Shown here piece after piece: positions 8,135-17,483 of a DNA stretch of 64,000 nt. The DNA comes from Psychroserpens luteolus. GTDB taxonomy: Bacteria > Bacteroidota > Bacteroidia > Flavobacteriales > Flavobacteriaceae. Location: the NCBI RefSeq assembly GCF_021032705.1, contig NZ_JAHVXI010000001.1, positions 434,001 to 498,000 on the forward strand, in the 5' to 3' direction. A model generated the notes under the pieces. That model had not been told where the DNA came from and made no database searches. It saw only the letters and a program-made list of their open reading frames with translations. The translations under genes were made by a program, and so were the position numbers. How positions within the stretch are numbered: position 1 is the stretch's first letter; each line of letters begins with the position of its first letter.

Positions 8135-8169
8135 AAAAAAAGCCTATCAAAATTGATAGGCTTTTTTTT
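8133..8169. terminator. Terminator after gldD
   Basis: agcctatcaa at 8141-8150 pairs with ttgataggct at 8153-8162, flanked by nine A's and eight T's. It can serve both gldD and the converging lipoprotein gene that ends at 8195. Confidence 0.88.
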
Positions 8170-8194
8170 GTGTATTAGATGGGTACTAAATCAA

Positions 8195-9886
8195 TTATTC
8201 GTTAATAACCCATTCACCACTACTTTTAATCATCGAAAATTCTTCAGTTGAATTACCAGGTGCCCAAGTTGCAATTGTAACAACATATTTTTGTCCTTCT
8301 TCTGCAGAAGGGTTTAAATTATCTAGTACAATATTTAAAGCAGTAACGATCATTTCATCAGTCCAGTTCGTACTTCCACCAGCTCTATTAAAGTTACCAA
8401 AATTATCTAAGTTATCTGCTGCTGCTTCAAATCCTTCAACAGCAATTAATTCTGAGGCAACTAATGTATAGTCACTACCTGTTAAGGTATATCTAATAGT
8501 ATTATCTGGTACCCAAACACCATTCTCAAGGCCAAACTGTAATGACGAGATGCTTGGTGACCAGCTTCCGCCACTAAATGTGTATAAGTTTCCTTTAGTT
8601 ACTGTTCCTATTCCACTACCACCAAAGAATCTGTAGATGATGAATAATTCATCTTCTTCTTGTGCAAATGGGTAGTTGATACCTAACCATTGTGGTAAAT
8701 AGTTGCTAGGTAATACAGAACCACTAAAGTTATTGAAAGCTCCTGGTTGCCCAGAATTTTCACCCATAGAATCATAATCTGCAGTAGTTAAATAGTAAAC
8801 TCCGCTAACATCATCCCACTCTCCTTCTGAGTACCTGTAGTATGCATTTTTAGCTTCAGTATCTCCAGAGAAACCTGTTGTTCTAACGGCAAAATCTTGA
8901 ACTCTCCATCTTGGCGAATCAGAATCTGTAGAGCTATATTTTAAAGCAACATGTACAGTTTGTCCATCGTATGCTGTAAAATCAAAATCTTCTGAAGTTG
9001 TCATATCTCCAAAAATTGTTTTATCAAAAGCTACAGCTGTCCATGCTGCAGCCATAGGATCTCCACCTGTAGTATAATCTGTAGATACTAATACATCAAA
9101 TAATGTAATATCACCTAAGAAATCTATTTCCTGAGTAATTTGAAAAGATAAACCTGAAATTCCAGATAAGTCTACCTCAGGAGAAATAAGCCATTCTTCT
9201 GTAGCATTGGCTCCACCTGAAAATCCTGATCCTTCAGCATAAGAAGATTGGTCTCTCCATCCTAAGTTATCATCCATTCCTTCTAATCCATCATCTAGGA
9301 CCTCAATAAGTTCAAAATCACCAAAGTTTGTTGGAAATGCAGCACCATAAACACTTGCTAAACCAACTTCTGGTTGTCCAGTAAATTCATTGTATGATAA
9401 TCTTACGACTTGTCCTTCTACAGGAGTTGCAAATTCTGAAGCCAAAACACTTTCTAAAGCACCTTCAACATCTTCACCAGGTAAAAACGCATTACTGTTA
9501 CTCGTTGGGTAATCAGTATTTCCAAGATTATAAACGTCGGCATTTACAAAAGCGCTAACATCTTCTGGGTTTCCATCATTTAAATTAAAACTCACAGTTA
9601 CCGATGAACCAGTACCCCAAAATGGATATCTATCTGCTAAAAACGGAGGTAAAATTACTTTTGCATCTTCTAAATCAGCAAACGCTTCAAATGTTTCATA
9701 GTAATCTGGATCTTCTTCAGGGCCTTGTTCTACAAGAGCTGCATAATCATCTGATGTTAATGTAAACTCATCAACACCAATTATTGGGTCATCTTGATTA
9801 GCGAGATCATTATTAATATCTTCTACAGGATCACATCCAGTAAAAATGGCGCCTATAAAGGCTAATACATAAACTATTCTTTTCAT
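8195..9886 (-). CDS. Secreted lipoprotein with choice-of-anchor J domain, 563 aa
   Basis: The signal MKRIVYVLAFIGAIFTGC has a lipobox at Cys18. Residues about 185-335 resemble a choice-of-anchor J (carbohydrate-binding-like beta-sandwich) domain: FGDFELIEVLDDG, SSYAEGSGFSGGANATEEWL, ISPEVDLSG and WRVQDFAVRTTG. The rest is acidic with no enzyme motif. The gene follows a TonB-dependent receptor by 12 bases, so it is probably the surface partner that offers a ligand to that receptor, taking the place a SusD protein holds in glycan loci. The ligand is unknown. Confidence 0.82.
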   Translation of the reverse strand: MKRIVYVLAFIGAIFTGCDPVEDINNDLANQDDPIIGVDEFTLTSDDYAALVEQGPEEDPDYYETFEAFADLEDAKVILPPFLADRYPFWGTGSSVTVSFNLNDGNPEDVSAFVNADVYNLGNTDYPTSNSNAFLPGEDVEGALESVLASEFATPVEGQVVRLSYNEFTGQPEVGLASVYGAAFPTNFGDFELIEVLDDGLEGMDDNLGWRDQSSYAEGSGFSGGANATEEWLISPEVDLSGISGLSFQITQEIDFLGDITLFDVLVSTDYTTGGDPMAAAWTAVAFDKTIFGDMTTSEDFDFTAYDGQTVHVALKYSSTDSDSPRWRVQDFAVRTTGFSGDTEAKNAYYRYSEGEWDDVSGVYYLTTADYDSMGENSGQPGAFNNFSGSVLPSNYLPQWLGINYPFAQEEDELFIIYRFFGGSGIGTVTKGNLYTFSGGSWSPSISSLQFGLENGVWVPDNTIRYTLTGSDYTLVASELIAVEGFEAAADNLDNFGNFNRAGGSTNWTDEMIVTALNIVLDNLNPSAEEGQKYVVTIATWAPGNSTEEFSMIKSSGEWVINE

Positions 9887-9898
9887 TGTTCTATTTTT

Positions 9899-12472
9899 TT
9901 AAAATTTAAGTTGTGCTCCTACACTAAATGTTCTACCAAATCCATAGTACACTAAAGCTGTTTCAGCATTTGAACCTGAGCCGTCTAAAGCATCTGCTAT
10001 ATATTCTGTATTAAATATATTATTTATTCTAGCTACAAGAGACGCATCAAACTCTCCAAACGAGAAACCGTGAGTAATAGCAGCATCAAATACACCATAA
10101 GAAGGTACTTCCCATGGATCTGGAGCACCTTGTGTTCCTCTATCACTTGGATCAAAATCTGCATATAAACGATCAAAATAGTTATAATCTACAGACAATC
10201 TCGTATTTATTCCAAATCTATAATTAACACCTAATGCCATCGTTGTTTGAGCAGCATCACCTACAGGTGTATCTTCAATAAATAAATTTACTGTATCTAC
10301 GACTTCTTGTTCTTCATTTAAAATGTTAACTCCTGTAACATCTTCTTCCCATCTCCAATCTCCAAGAGATGCCATACCTGTGATGTCTAATTTATCCGTT
10401 GCTTTGTATACAAAGTCAATTTCAATACCTTGATGAATTGCATTTACACCTAAAATGTTAGCAAATCCTGTTTCATCTTCACTTAATTGGAAAGACAATG
10501 TTTCTGTTCTATCTCTCCAAGCAGTTCTATATAAGTTAACATTAGCAGACAGACGCTCGCCTCTAAAACCATAACCAATTTCATAACTTGTGATTTTTTG
10601 ATTTTCGGCATTTTCATTAATCTCATCATTGTTAAAGTTAGGGAAAACTGCATCAAAATCAGCCGCTTTTTCAAAGTATCCTATGTTTACAAATACATTA
10701 TGGTTCATATCAATACGATAGTTAGCACCACCTTTTGCTCCATAACCAAAAAAGTTGAAACGATCTGTTTCTTGTAGAGGATCTCCGTTTAAGTAATTAA
10801 AGTAATCTTTTCTCTTATAAGATGTGTTCGATGCGTTTAATGATATGAATGTATTGAAATTTTCATTTACATCATATTCTAACTGAGCAAATGCACCTAA
10901 CCAACCTACTATTCCATCGTTATTATAAGCTACTTTATCACCTACTCTTGCAATACCTGTTGGATTATTAACGTTATCCTCATTAATTATAAATTGACCT
11001 CCTAATAGATCAGTAACTTCTCTAAAGTGTTTTCCTGTATAGCTTCTCCAGTCTAATCCGGCTAAAAGCACTAAGTCATCGGTTAAATCTGATTTCAATG
11101 TAGATAAAATCCCATACCAATTGTGGTCGTTACGAGAAGCTCTTAAAGCAGCATTAGAACCGTTAGCTCCATTTGCAATATTTTCATCAACGATACGATC
11201 AAAATCTAAAGGCCCAAATTCTCCAATACGATAATCTGCACTTGTAAATTTAAATCTTCCATCATTTTCAAATCCTGGAGCGTCAGCATCACTACCTAGA
11301 GTTCCACCTCCACCACCAGTACCAAAAGATGCGTAGGCAGCTGTCGATATGCTTGTTTTATCATTAAGATCCCAATAGTGGTTTAAAGAGATTTGAGGTT
11401 TGTGATAAAAGTTATCTTCTATAGACGTTAGTTGACCATTCTTAAAACCCCAATCTGAGTTGTATTTAATTCCGTCTTCACTTTGTCTATACGTGTCAAT
11501 TAAATGTCTGTTTTGTCTTTGACCGTGACGTTGTTTAGCACCAAAAGCTGTAAACGATAATTTATGTTGATCGTTGATCTCTTTAGATACGTTAACAAAA
11601 TAAGAAACAGCATTAAAAGGTGTTCCTTGCACATAACCATCTCCATCAGTCTTAGCAGCTGAAACTGTAGCAGCAAAACCACTTTCCATTAAACCTGTAG
11701 AATATGTTATTCCAAATTTTCTATACCCGTCATTACCAAGTGTCGTCATGATGTTTCCACCAGCTTCAGCATCGGTTGTTTTAGTTAAGATATTGATAGT
11801 ACCACCAACAGAAGGTACAGCAACTCTAGCAGCACCAAGACCTCTTTGCACTTGCATTGAGCTTGTCACATCACCTAATCCTGCCCAGTTACTCCAGAAA
11901 ACACGACCATTTTCCATATCGTTTACTGGCACACCGTTAATCATTACGGCAACATTTTCAGAGTTAAATCCACGTAAGTTAATACGACCATCTCCAAAAC
12001 CACCACCAGCTTTTGTAGCATATACACCAGGTGTAGATTTTAAGACTTCAGGAAATTCTTGAGTTCCTAATTTTAATTGGATATCTGCAGCTCTCACTGT
12101 TGACACTGCAACAGGCGTTTTTCTATCTACTGCTACAGACGCAATAATTTGTACCTCTTGTAAGCCTACTTCACTTGAGACAAGAGTAATTGTTCCAAGA
12201 TCCATATCTCCAGAGAAAGCAATTGTTTGTGAGTTGTAACCAACAAACGTAATTACTAATTCTCCCGATGAAGCTTGGGTTTTAAGGGTAAAATTTCCAT
12301 CAAAATCGGTATTAGTACCATTTGACGTCCCCTTTTCAATGATATTTGCTCCAGGTAATGGTTCATTCATATCTGAACCAACTAATTTACCTGTAATTGT
12401 GCTTTGTGAAAAAGCAATTGTAGTGCACAATAAAGCTACAAATACCAATAAACATTTTGAAATTTTTTTCAT
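9899..12472 (-). CDS. TonB-dependent outer-membrane receptor, 857 aa
   Basis: After a signal peptide ending TIAFSQ, a CarboxypepD_reg-like domain (about 24-110, TGKLVGSDMNEPLPGANI) precedes a plug domain (about 118-230: TPVAVSTVRAADIQLKLG, GRINLRGFNSENVAVMINGV, GLGAARVAVPSVGGTINI) and a beta-barrel ending in an aromatic-rich strand (YYGFGRTFSVGAQLKF). Such receptors import a ligand across the outer membrane using TonB energy. No SusD follows; the downstream partner is the choice-of-anchor J lipoprotein. A -7 box lies at 12507-12514. Confidence 0.93.
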   Translation of the reverse strand: MKKISKCLLVFVALLCTTIAFSQSTITGKLVGSDMNEPLPGANIIEKGTSNGTNTDFDGNFTLKTQASSGELVITFVGYNSQTIAFSGDMDLGTITLVSSEVGLQEVQIIASVAVDRKTPVAVSTVRAADIQLKLGTQEFPEVLKSTPGVYATKAGGGFGDGRINLRGFNSENVAVMINGVPVNDMENGRVFWSNWAGLGDVTSSMQVQRGLGAARVAVPSVGGTINILTKTTDAEAGGNIMTTLGNDGYRKFGITYSTGLMESGFAATVSAAKTDGDGYVQGTPFNAVSYFVNVSKEINDQHKLSFTAFGAKQRHGQRQNRHLIDTYRQSEDGIKYNSDWGFKNGQLTSIEDNFYHKPQISLNHYWDLNDKTSISTAAYASFGTGGGGGTLGSDADAPGFENDGRFKFTSADYRIGEFGPLDFDRIVDENIANGANGSNAALRASRNDHNWYGILSTLKSDLTDDLVLLAGLDWRSYTGKHFREVTDLLGGQFIINEDNVNNPTGIARVGDKVAYNNDGIVGWLGAFAQLEYDVNENFNTFISLNASNTSYKRKDYFNYLNGDPLQETDRFNFFGYGAKGGANYRIDMNHNVFVNIGYFEKAADFDAVFPNFNNDEINENAENQKITSYEIGYGFRGERLSANVNLYRTAWRDRTETLSFQLSEDETGFANILGVNAIHQGIEIDFVYKATDKLDITGMASLGDWRWEEDVTGVNILNEEQEVVDTVNLFIEDTPVGDAAQTTMALGVNYRFGINTRLSVDYNYFDRLYADFDPSDRGTQGAPDPWEVPSYGVFDAAITHGFSFGEFDASLVARINNIFNTEYIADALDGSGSNAETALVYYGFGRTFSVGAQLKF

Positions 12473-12506
12473 TGTTTAAGAATTATTTAGAGTTTTAAAT
12501 TTGCGG

Positions 12507-12514
12507 CAAAAGTA
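12507..12514 (-). promoter_or_regulatory. -7 box of the TonB receptor gene
   Basis: TACTTTTG on the minus strand fits TAnnTTTG and lies about 35 bases before the receptor start. The nearest TTG is 25 bases further upstream, a little too far for a standard -33 box. Confidence 0.45.
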
Positions 12515-12540
12515 CGTTCAATAGGAACATACTGTATTAC

Positions 12541-12603
12541 CAAAATGTTAAGAATTTTTAACTGTTAAAATTACTTAAAAATTCTTAAAAATTTAACATT
12601 TTG
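12541..12603 (-). terminator. Nested inverted repeat after pgi
   Basis: caaaatgtta (12541-12550) pairs with taacattttg (12594-12603), and inside it aagaatttttaa (12550-12561) pairs with ttaaaaattctt (12575-12586). It begins about 30 bases after the pgi stop on the minus strand and is the likely end of the pgi transcript. Confidence 0.6.
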
Positions 12604-12634
12604 CTTACACTAAGTCAACAAGTATTTAACAACC

Positions 12635-14281
12635 CTATCTTATATCTTGGTAGTGTTTAATGAGGTTTTGAGTAGATTCGTCATGATTGTTAATAACATT
12701 CGCACTTTGAAGTTCTGTTAAAATTGTATTTGCGAGCTGCTTTCCAAGTTCAACACCAAATTGATCGTAGCTGAAAATATTCCATATAATTCCTTGAACA
12801 AATATTTTATGCTCGTACATGGCAATTAATTTTCCAAGGCTTTGAGGTGTTAACTTTTCTATAAGAATAGTCGTGGTTGGTTTATTACCTTCAAATATTT
12901 TAAAAGGTATCAATTCATTCATTTTTTCTTCGGAAAGTCCTTGAGATCGTAATTCTGCTTCTACAACATCTTTAGACTTACCATTCATCAAGGCTTCAGT
13001 TTGAGCAAAGAAGTTAGACATCAATTTGTCTTGGTGATCTTGGTTTCCGTGTAATGATTTGGCAAAACCTATAAACTCTGCCGGAATTAATTTTGTTCCT
13101 TGATGTATTAGTTGAAAAAAGGCATGTTGAGAATTAGTTCCTGGCTCACCCCATATTATGGTTCCTGTTTGATAATCTATCGTATCCCCATTTCGGTCAA
13201 CGCTTTTACCATTACTTTCCATAATACCCTGTTGAAGGTAGGTTGCAAATTGATTCAAATACTGCGAATAAGGAATAACGGCTTCACTTTCAGCGTTGAA
13301 AAAGTTATTATACCACACACTCAAAAGCGCTGTAAAGACTGGGATGTTTTTATCAAATGCTTCTGTTTTAAAATGTGTGTCCATTTTATGTGCGCCAAGA
13401 AGCAATTGATCAAAGTTATCATAGCCTACAGTTAGACTTATGGATAATCCAACGGCACTCCACAACGAAAAACGACCACCTACCCAATTCCACATTGGGA
13501 ATATATTGTTTTCATCAATACCAAAAGCTTTTACTTTTTCAATATTGGTAGATACTGCAACAAAATGTTTTGACACGGCATCTTGAGGTGCTTCTTTTAA
13601 AAACCACTCTCTAATTGTATTGGCATTAGATAATGTTTCTTGTGTCGTAAAGGTTTTAGAAACAATGACGAAAAGTGTGGTTTCGGGGTTTAATTTTTTA
13701 ATAATTTCATTGACATGATCACCATCAACATTACTCACAAAATGAGTGTTAAGGTGGTTTTTATAATACGATAATGAATCGACAACCATAGCTGGCCCCA
13801 AATCTGATCCGCCTATACCGATATTGACAACATCTGTAAATGGTTTGTTGGAATAACTTTTAAGGTCACCATTAATTATTTGATTTGAGAAGGTTTTTAT
13901 TTTTTGTTTAACCTCAAAAATTTCAGGGATAACATTTTCACCATTTACAAAAACCTGAGCGCTTTCAGGTACTCTCAGAGCTGTATGTAAGACTTCACGT
14001 CCTTCAGTTTGATTGATTACATCTCCTTCAAAATATTTCTGCATGGCATCCTTCAAACCAACTTCATTTGCGAGTTCCAGTAACAAGCTTATCGTTTCTT
14101 TAGACACGCGATGTTTAGAATAATCAACAAAAAAATCTTCCCATCTTACGGTCATATCATGAGCACGATTTTGATGCTCTGCAAATAAGGCTTTAAGATG
14201 TGTATTTTCTATGGTTTTGAAATGTGCTCTTAGCTTACTCCAAGCGACTGTTGTGGTTGGGTTGACTGTTTGTAATGCCAT
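12635..14281 (-). CDS. pgi: Glucose-6-phosphate isomerase, 548 aa
   Basis: Interconverts glucose 6-phosphate and fructose 6-phosphate in glycolysis and gluconeogenesis. Family signatures are present: VNIGIGGSDLGPAMV, VSKTFTTQETLSNA, WNWVGGRFSLWSAVGLS, EPGTNSQHAFFQLIHQGT and, near the end, FSYDQFGVELGKQLA. Length is typical for the large bacterial form. Its ATG overlaps the stop of the M23 peptidase gene (TAATG), so the two are translationally linked; the transcript ends at the nested repeat 12541-12603. Confidence 0.97.
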   Translation of the reverse strand: MALQTVNPTTTVAWSKLRAHFKTIENTHLKALFAEHQNRAHDMTVRWEDFFVDYSKHRVSKETISLLLELANEVGLKDAMQKYFEGDVINQTEGREVLHTALRVPESAQVFVNGENVIPEIFEVKQKIKTFSNQIINGDLKSYSNKPFTDVVNIGIGGSDLGPAMVVDSLSYYKNHLNTHFVSNVDGDHVNEIIKKLNPETTLFVIVSKTFTTQETLSNANTIREWFLKEAPQDAVSKHFVAVSTNIEKVKAFGIDENNIFPMWNWVGGRFSLWSAVGLSISLTVGYDNFDQLLLGAHKMDTHFKTEAFDKNIPVFTALLSVWYNNFFNAESEAVIPYSQYLNQFATYLQQGIMESNGKSVDRNGDTIDYQTGTIIWGEPGTNSQHAFFQLIHQGTKLIPAEFIGFAKSLHGNQDHQDKLMSNFFAQTEALMNGKSKDVVEAELRSQGLSEEKMNELIPFKIFEGNKPTTTILIEKLTPQSLGKLIAMYEHKIFVQGIIWNIFSYDQFGVELGKQLANTILTELQSANVINNHDESTQNLIKHYQDIR

Positions 14282-15570
14282 TATTGTATTTTCGACGTTA
14301 GTACTTCGTCTTCGGTTGGTAATTCAATTTTATTATCTTCAAACTGTATATTATCCAACTGAGATTTTAAAGGTTTGATAAATTCGTTATAATTTGCCTT
14401 AAGAGAATCTGGAATAGATTCTGCTGCAGGTAATTTCTCTCTAAATGGATCGACTTGTTTTCCATTCTTCCAGAATCGATAACACACATGAGGTCCACCT
14501 GTATTACCTGTCATACCAACCCATCCAATCACATCACCTTGTTTTACAAAATCACCTTTTCTAACATTTTGTGCTTTCATATGCAAGTATTGTGTGCTGT
14601 ACGTTCCATTATGTTTGATCTTAACGAATTTACCATTTCCGCCTCGCCTTGTAGATTCGGTTACGGTTCCATTTGCAGTAGCTAGAATAGGAGTTCCTAT
14701 TGGAGCCGCAAAATCGGTACCTTTGTGTGGTCGTAATTTATAACCATAGTATTTGATACGACGATTTAGGTTATAACGTGAGGAGATTCGACTAAACTGC
14801 ACAGGCGCTTTTAAAAATGTTCGTCTTAAACTCTTTGTATTTTCATCAAAATAATCTGAAATTTGTTTCATACTATCCACCTGAAAATTAAATGCATAAA
14901 ATGGTTCGCTCTTATGTTCAAAATAGGCGGCATCAATACTTTCTATACCTGCATAAATGCTGTCTTCAATAAAGCGTTGATTGTACACTATTTTAAAACG
15001 ATCTCCTTTTTGAAGTCTAAAGAAATCAATAGTCCAAGCATATATATCACTCATATCATTTATTAATTGATATGGTAATCCTTGAGCTTCCATTGTTTCA
15101 GACAAATTATTCATCACAACTCCAGAGGCTTCTTTTTGTACAATTGTAATGGGTTTTTTGCCTTTGTAAGCAACGACAGAGTCTGTCATTTTAATGACCA
15201 CGTAATCGATACTGTTGGGCTGGTATATAAAACACTCTGGTGTTTGAAGCGAATCTTTAGCACAAAAGAGTGTATAAGGCTTACCTATTTTTAATTTTCC
15301 AATATCAAATGAATCCTTAATTTTTTCAGCAATATTGAAGATTCTTGGGTAACCAATATGATTACGCTCTAAGATTTCGCCAAAACTATCCCCTTTTTTG
15401 ATAGTATCTCTTTTAACGATGTAATTGTCGAGCACTAAACCAAACTCTTTTAAAGGTTCTGGCTCTACATAAGTTTGTAATTGATCTAACTCTGGTTTTT
15501 TCTCGTCTTCTTTACATGAAAAAAAACCAATACAAATAAAAAGTGCTATTAATAATTGTTTTGGTTGCAT
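14281..15570 (-). CDS. M23-family peptidoglycan metallopeptidase, lipoprotein, 429 aa
   Basis: A lipoprotein signal (MQPKQLLIALFICIGFFSC) is followed by a region about 55-130 that resembles a LysM/OapA-like segment (DTIKKGDSFGEILERNHIGY), then the M23 domain near residues 280-390 with the zinc ligands in PHKGTDFAAP and GGPHVCYRFWKNG. Such enzymes cut peptide cross-links in murein during growth. All ligands appear present. The gene lies between kynA (14-base gap) and pgi (1-base overlap); the shared operon looks like gene-order conservation and not a shared pathway. Confidence 0.92.
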   Translation of the reverse strand: MQPKQLLIALFICIGFFSCKEDEKKPELDQLQTYVEPEPLKEFGLVLDNYIVKRDTIKKGDSFGEILERNHIGYPRIFNIAEKIKDSFDIGKLKIGKPYTLFCAKDSLQTPECFIYQPNSIDYVVIKMTDSVVAYKGKKPITIVQKEASGVVMNNLSETMEAQGLPYQLINDMSDIYAWTIDFFRLQKGDRFKIVYNQRFIEDSIYAGIESIDAAYFEHKSEPFYAFNFQVDSMKQISDYFDENTKSLRRTFLKAPVQFSRISSRYNLNRRIKYYGYKLRPHKGTDFAAPIGTPILATANGTVTESTRRGGNGKFVKIKHNGTYSTQYLHMKAQNVRKGDFVKQGDVIGWVGMTGNTGGPHVCYRFWKNGKQVDPFREKLPAAESIPDSLKANYNEFIKPLKSQLDNIQFEDNKIELPTEDEVLTSKIQ

Positions 15571-15583
15571 TAAGCTAATGGTA

Positions 15584-16516
15584 TTATATGTTCTCTCCCC
15601 AGTTTTCTAATTCTTTTTCGCTCCAAAGTTCAGGAAAAAAAATGCGTTTTTGGTATTTTGGATGCATATATTTTTTCCAGTCACTTCCACCTGTGGCTTC
15701 ACCATCTCCTGTTCCACTTTCTATATAGTGTTTTGCAGCATTATAATGTGCCATAACCCAAGTGATATTTACAGTATAATCAAAATGCTTCATGGCCTTA
15801 ACCAAATCTGCGTCCTGTTGATCTTCTTTTGGAAGTTCTTTAAAACGCGACCATAGATTTTTAGTGTTATAAGTTTGCATAAAACGAATGAAATCGCCTT
15901 TGTATCGTTTTTCAAAATTAACTAAGAGTGTTGATTTTTTACCTGTTTTATAATCTTTTCCTGCCGCCTGCCAATACAAGTGCTCAAAGGCATGTTCAAA
16001 AGGTGTATTACGATCTATGGTTTTTCTAAATCTGTAATCAATCAAGTTTATTAATTCTGTTGAAGCAAACTCAATCATTCGATACTGTGCACTTTGAAAT
16101 CCGCTCGCTGGCGTAAGTGTATATCGAAATTTCATGTATTGCTCAATCTCCATCCCTTCACGCATGATATTGAAGGACGTAGTTAGCATATCAAAATAGC
16201 GACTAACACGCATAATTTTATTTTCAAAAAATTCAACATTAAGGTTTTCTTTTTCTGCAACCTGTTGAATTTCCCAAAGGATCATTTTAAAGATCAATTC
16301 ATTGATTTGATGGTAAGCAATAAAAACCATCTCATCAGGAAGCGTTGTTCGCTGTATTTGAAGGTTTAAAAGGGCATCTGTTTGTATATAGTCCCAATAT
16401 GTAATAGGCTTGCTATAAAGCAAGCCATAAAGGTGATCGTCTGTATCTTGATCTATTTTTGTATACTTCTCTTGAAGCTGTTTTATGATATCGTCAAAAT
16501 GTTGTGTGTCATCCAT
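15584..16516 (-). CDS. kynA: Tryptophan 2,3-dioxygenase family protein, 310 aa
   Basis: Haem enzyme opening the indole ring of tryptophan to N-formylkynurenine, the first step of the kynurenine route. Family marks are AYHQINELIFKMIL (H69), RYTLTPASGFQSAQYR (131-146) and the C-terminal block VMAHYNAAKHYIESGTGDG followed by TGGSDW, where H257 is the probable haem ligand. The GTGDG segment has a short insertion compared with the classical GTGG, so substrate choice should not be assumed. No kynureninase or formamidase lies nearby. Confidence 0.88.
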   Translation of the reverse strand: MDDTQHFDDIIKQLQEKYTKIDQDTDDHLYGLLYSKPITYWDYIQTDALLNLQIQRTTLPDEMVFIAYHQINELIFKMILWEIQQVAEKENLNVEFFENKIMRVSRYFDMLTTSFNIMREGMEIEQYMKFRYTLTPASGFQSAQYRMIEFASTELINLIDYRFRKTIDRNTPFEHAFEHLYWQAAGKDYKTGKKSTLLVNFEKRYKGDFIRFMQTYNTKNLWSRFKELPKEDQQDADLVKAMKHFDYTVNITWVMAHYNAAKHYIESGTGDGEATGGSDWKKYMHPKYQKRIFFPELWSEKELENWGENI

Positions 16517-16521
16517 GTTGG

Positions 16522-17304
16522 TTAGTCAAATTGAATAGGAAAGTAATGTTTTAATCCTTTATAATCTTCAAGGTCTGCTCTTAATGAACCTACGGCTAGA
16601 TCTGCTTTAATCTTTAAAGGGATTTTATTTTCATCTGCACTTACCCAAAGTGTTAAACTTTCCTGTTCTTTAAATACACGTCCAGCCATAACATATGGTC
16701 TAAACTTTAATGTTTTAATTTTTCCAAATTTTGTCTTGATCGTTTCTCTTCCTAAAAATTTGAGCTTGAAATTATAATTTTCTTCATCAAAAAACATATT
16801 GAGGGTTACTACTTCTCCTACTTTAATGTTTTTAGTGTCATAATTATTTCTTAAATAGTAAAACGCAGATACCATATCCTGAACATCTTGTTCTGTAGCT
16901 ATAGTCTTTTTTGTTTTATGCTTTTTATTTTCGACTTGAGCTTCTTTTTTGTTTTGATTGAATTTGATCTCTATGTCTTTGGTGTGACCTCCTTCATCAA
17001 TTTTTCTAATAAACTTGTATGGAACTCCGGTTTCCTTGTCAAAATAACTTTCGTACCTGTCTTTTACTTTGAAAAACCACTTAATCGCACCAGTTGTCCA
17101 GCCTTTCCCAACAACGTGGTATACAGGCTTTCCGTTTAGCTTTGTTTCTTTAAGCGACAATGTAGCGTTTCCTGCTTTTAGGAATCCACTGTAGCTCATT
17201 CTAAATTTGAACCATTCACCATCTTTGAATGCACTTTTCTTTTGGGCAGTAGAAGTTTGCAAACAAAATAGAACGCCAATTATAAGTAGTAAGTTTCTCA
17301 TCAT
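16522..17304 (-). CDS. DUF3108 domain protein, exported, about 260 aa
   Basis: A signal peptide runs MRNLLLIIGVLFCLQTSTAQ, so the true start is probably ATG at 17304 or 17301; the frame stays open to an ATG at 17337 but that would add eleven residues before the signal. The body matches the DUF3108 pattern: KDGEWFKFRMSYSGFLKAGNA near the start and ETIKTKFGKIKTLKFRP, TLWVSADENKIPLKIKADLAVG near the end. Proteins of this family are periplasmic or outer-membrane-linked with unknown role. It is five bases upstream of kynA. Confidence 0.85.
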   Translation of the reverse strand: MMRNLLLIIGVLFCLQTSTAQKKSAFKDGEWFKFRMSYSGFLKAGNATLSLKETKLNGKPVYHVVGKGWTTGAIKWFFKVKDRYESYFDKETGVPYKFIRKIDEGGHTKDIEIKFNQNKKEAQVENKKHKTKKTIATEQDVQDMVSAFYYLRNNYDTKNIKVGEVVTLNMFFDEENYNFKLKFLGRETIKTKFGKIKTLKFRPYVMAGRVFKEQESLTLWVSADENKIPLKIKADLAVGSLRADLEDYKGLKHYFPIQFD

Positions 17305-17439
17305 ATATAGTATTGTAAATGTAACTTTCAGTATCACATTTTATTGTTCGTAATGAAGAATTACAATTACTATTCCAAAAATAAAAATTTTATTGAAACC
17401 ATTATAAACAAAGGTGTTATACTTCTGTTAGAATTTAAA

Positions 17440-17474
17440 ATATAAACGCCATCCCAAATGGACAGCGTTTATAT
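17440..17474 (-). terminator. Terminator after hppD
   Basis: atataaacgc at 17440-17449 pairs with gcgtttatat at 17465-17474 around a 15-base loop, ten bases past the hppD stop on the minus strand. There is no strong T-run. Confidence 0.6.
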
Positions 17475-17483
17475 GATAATTAT

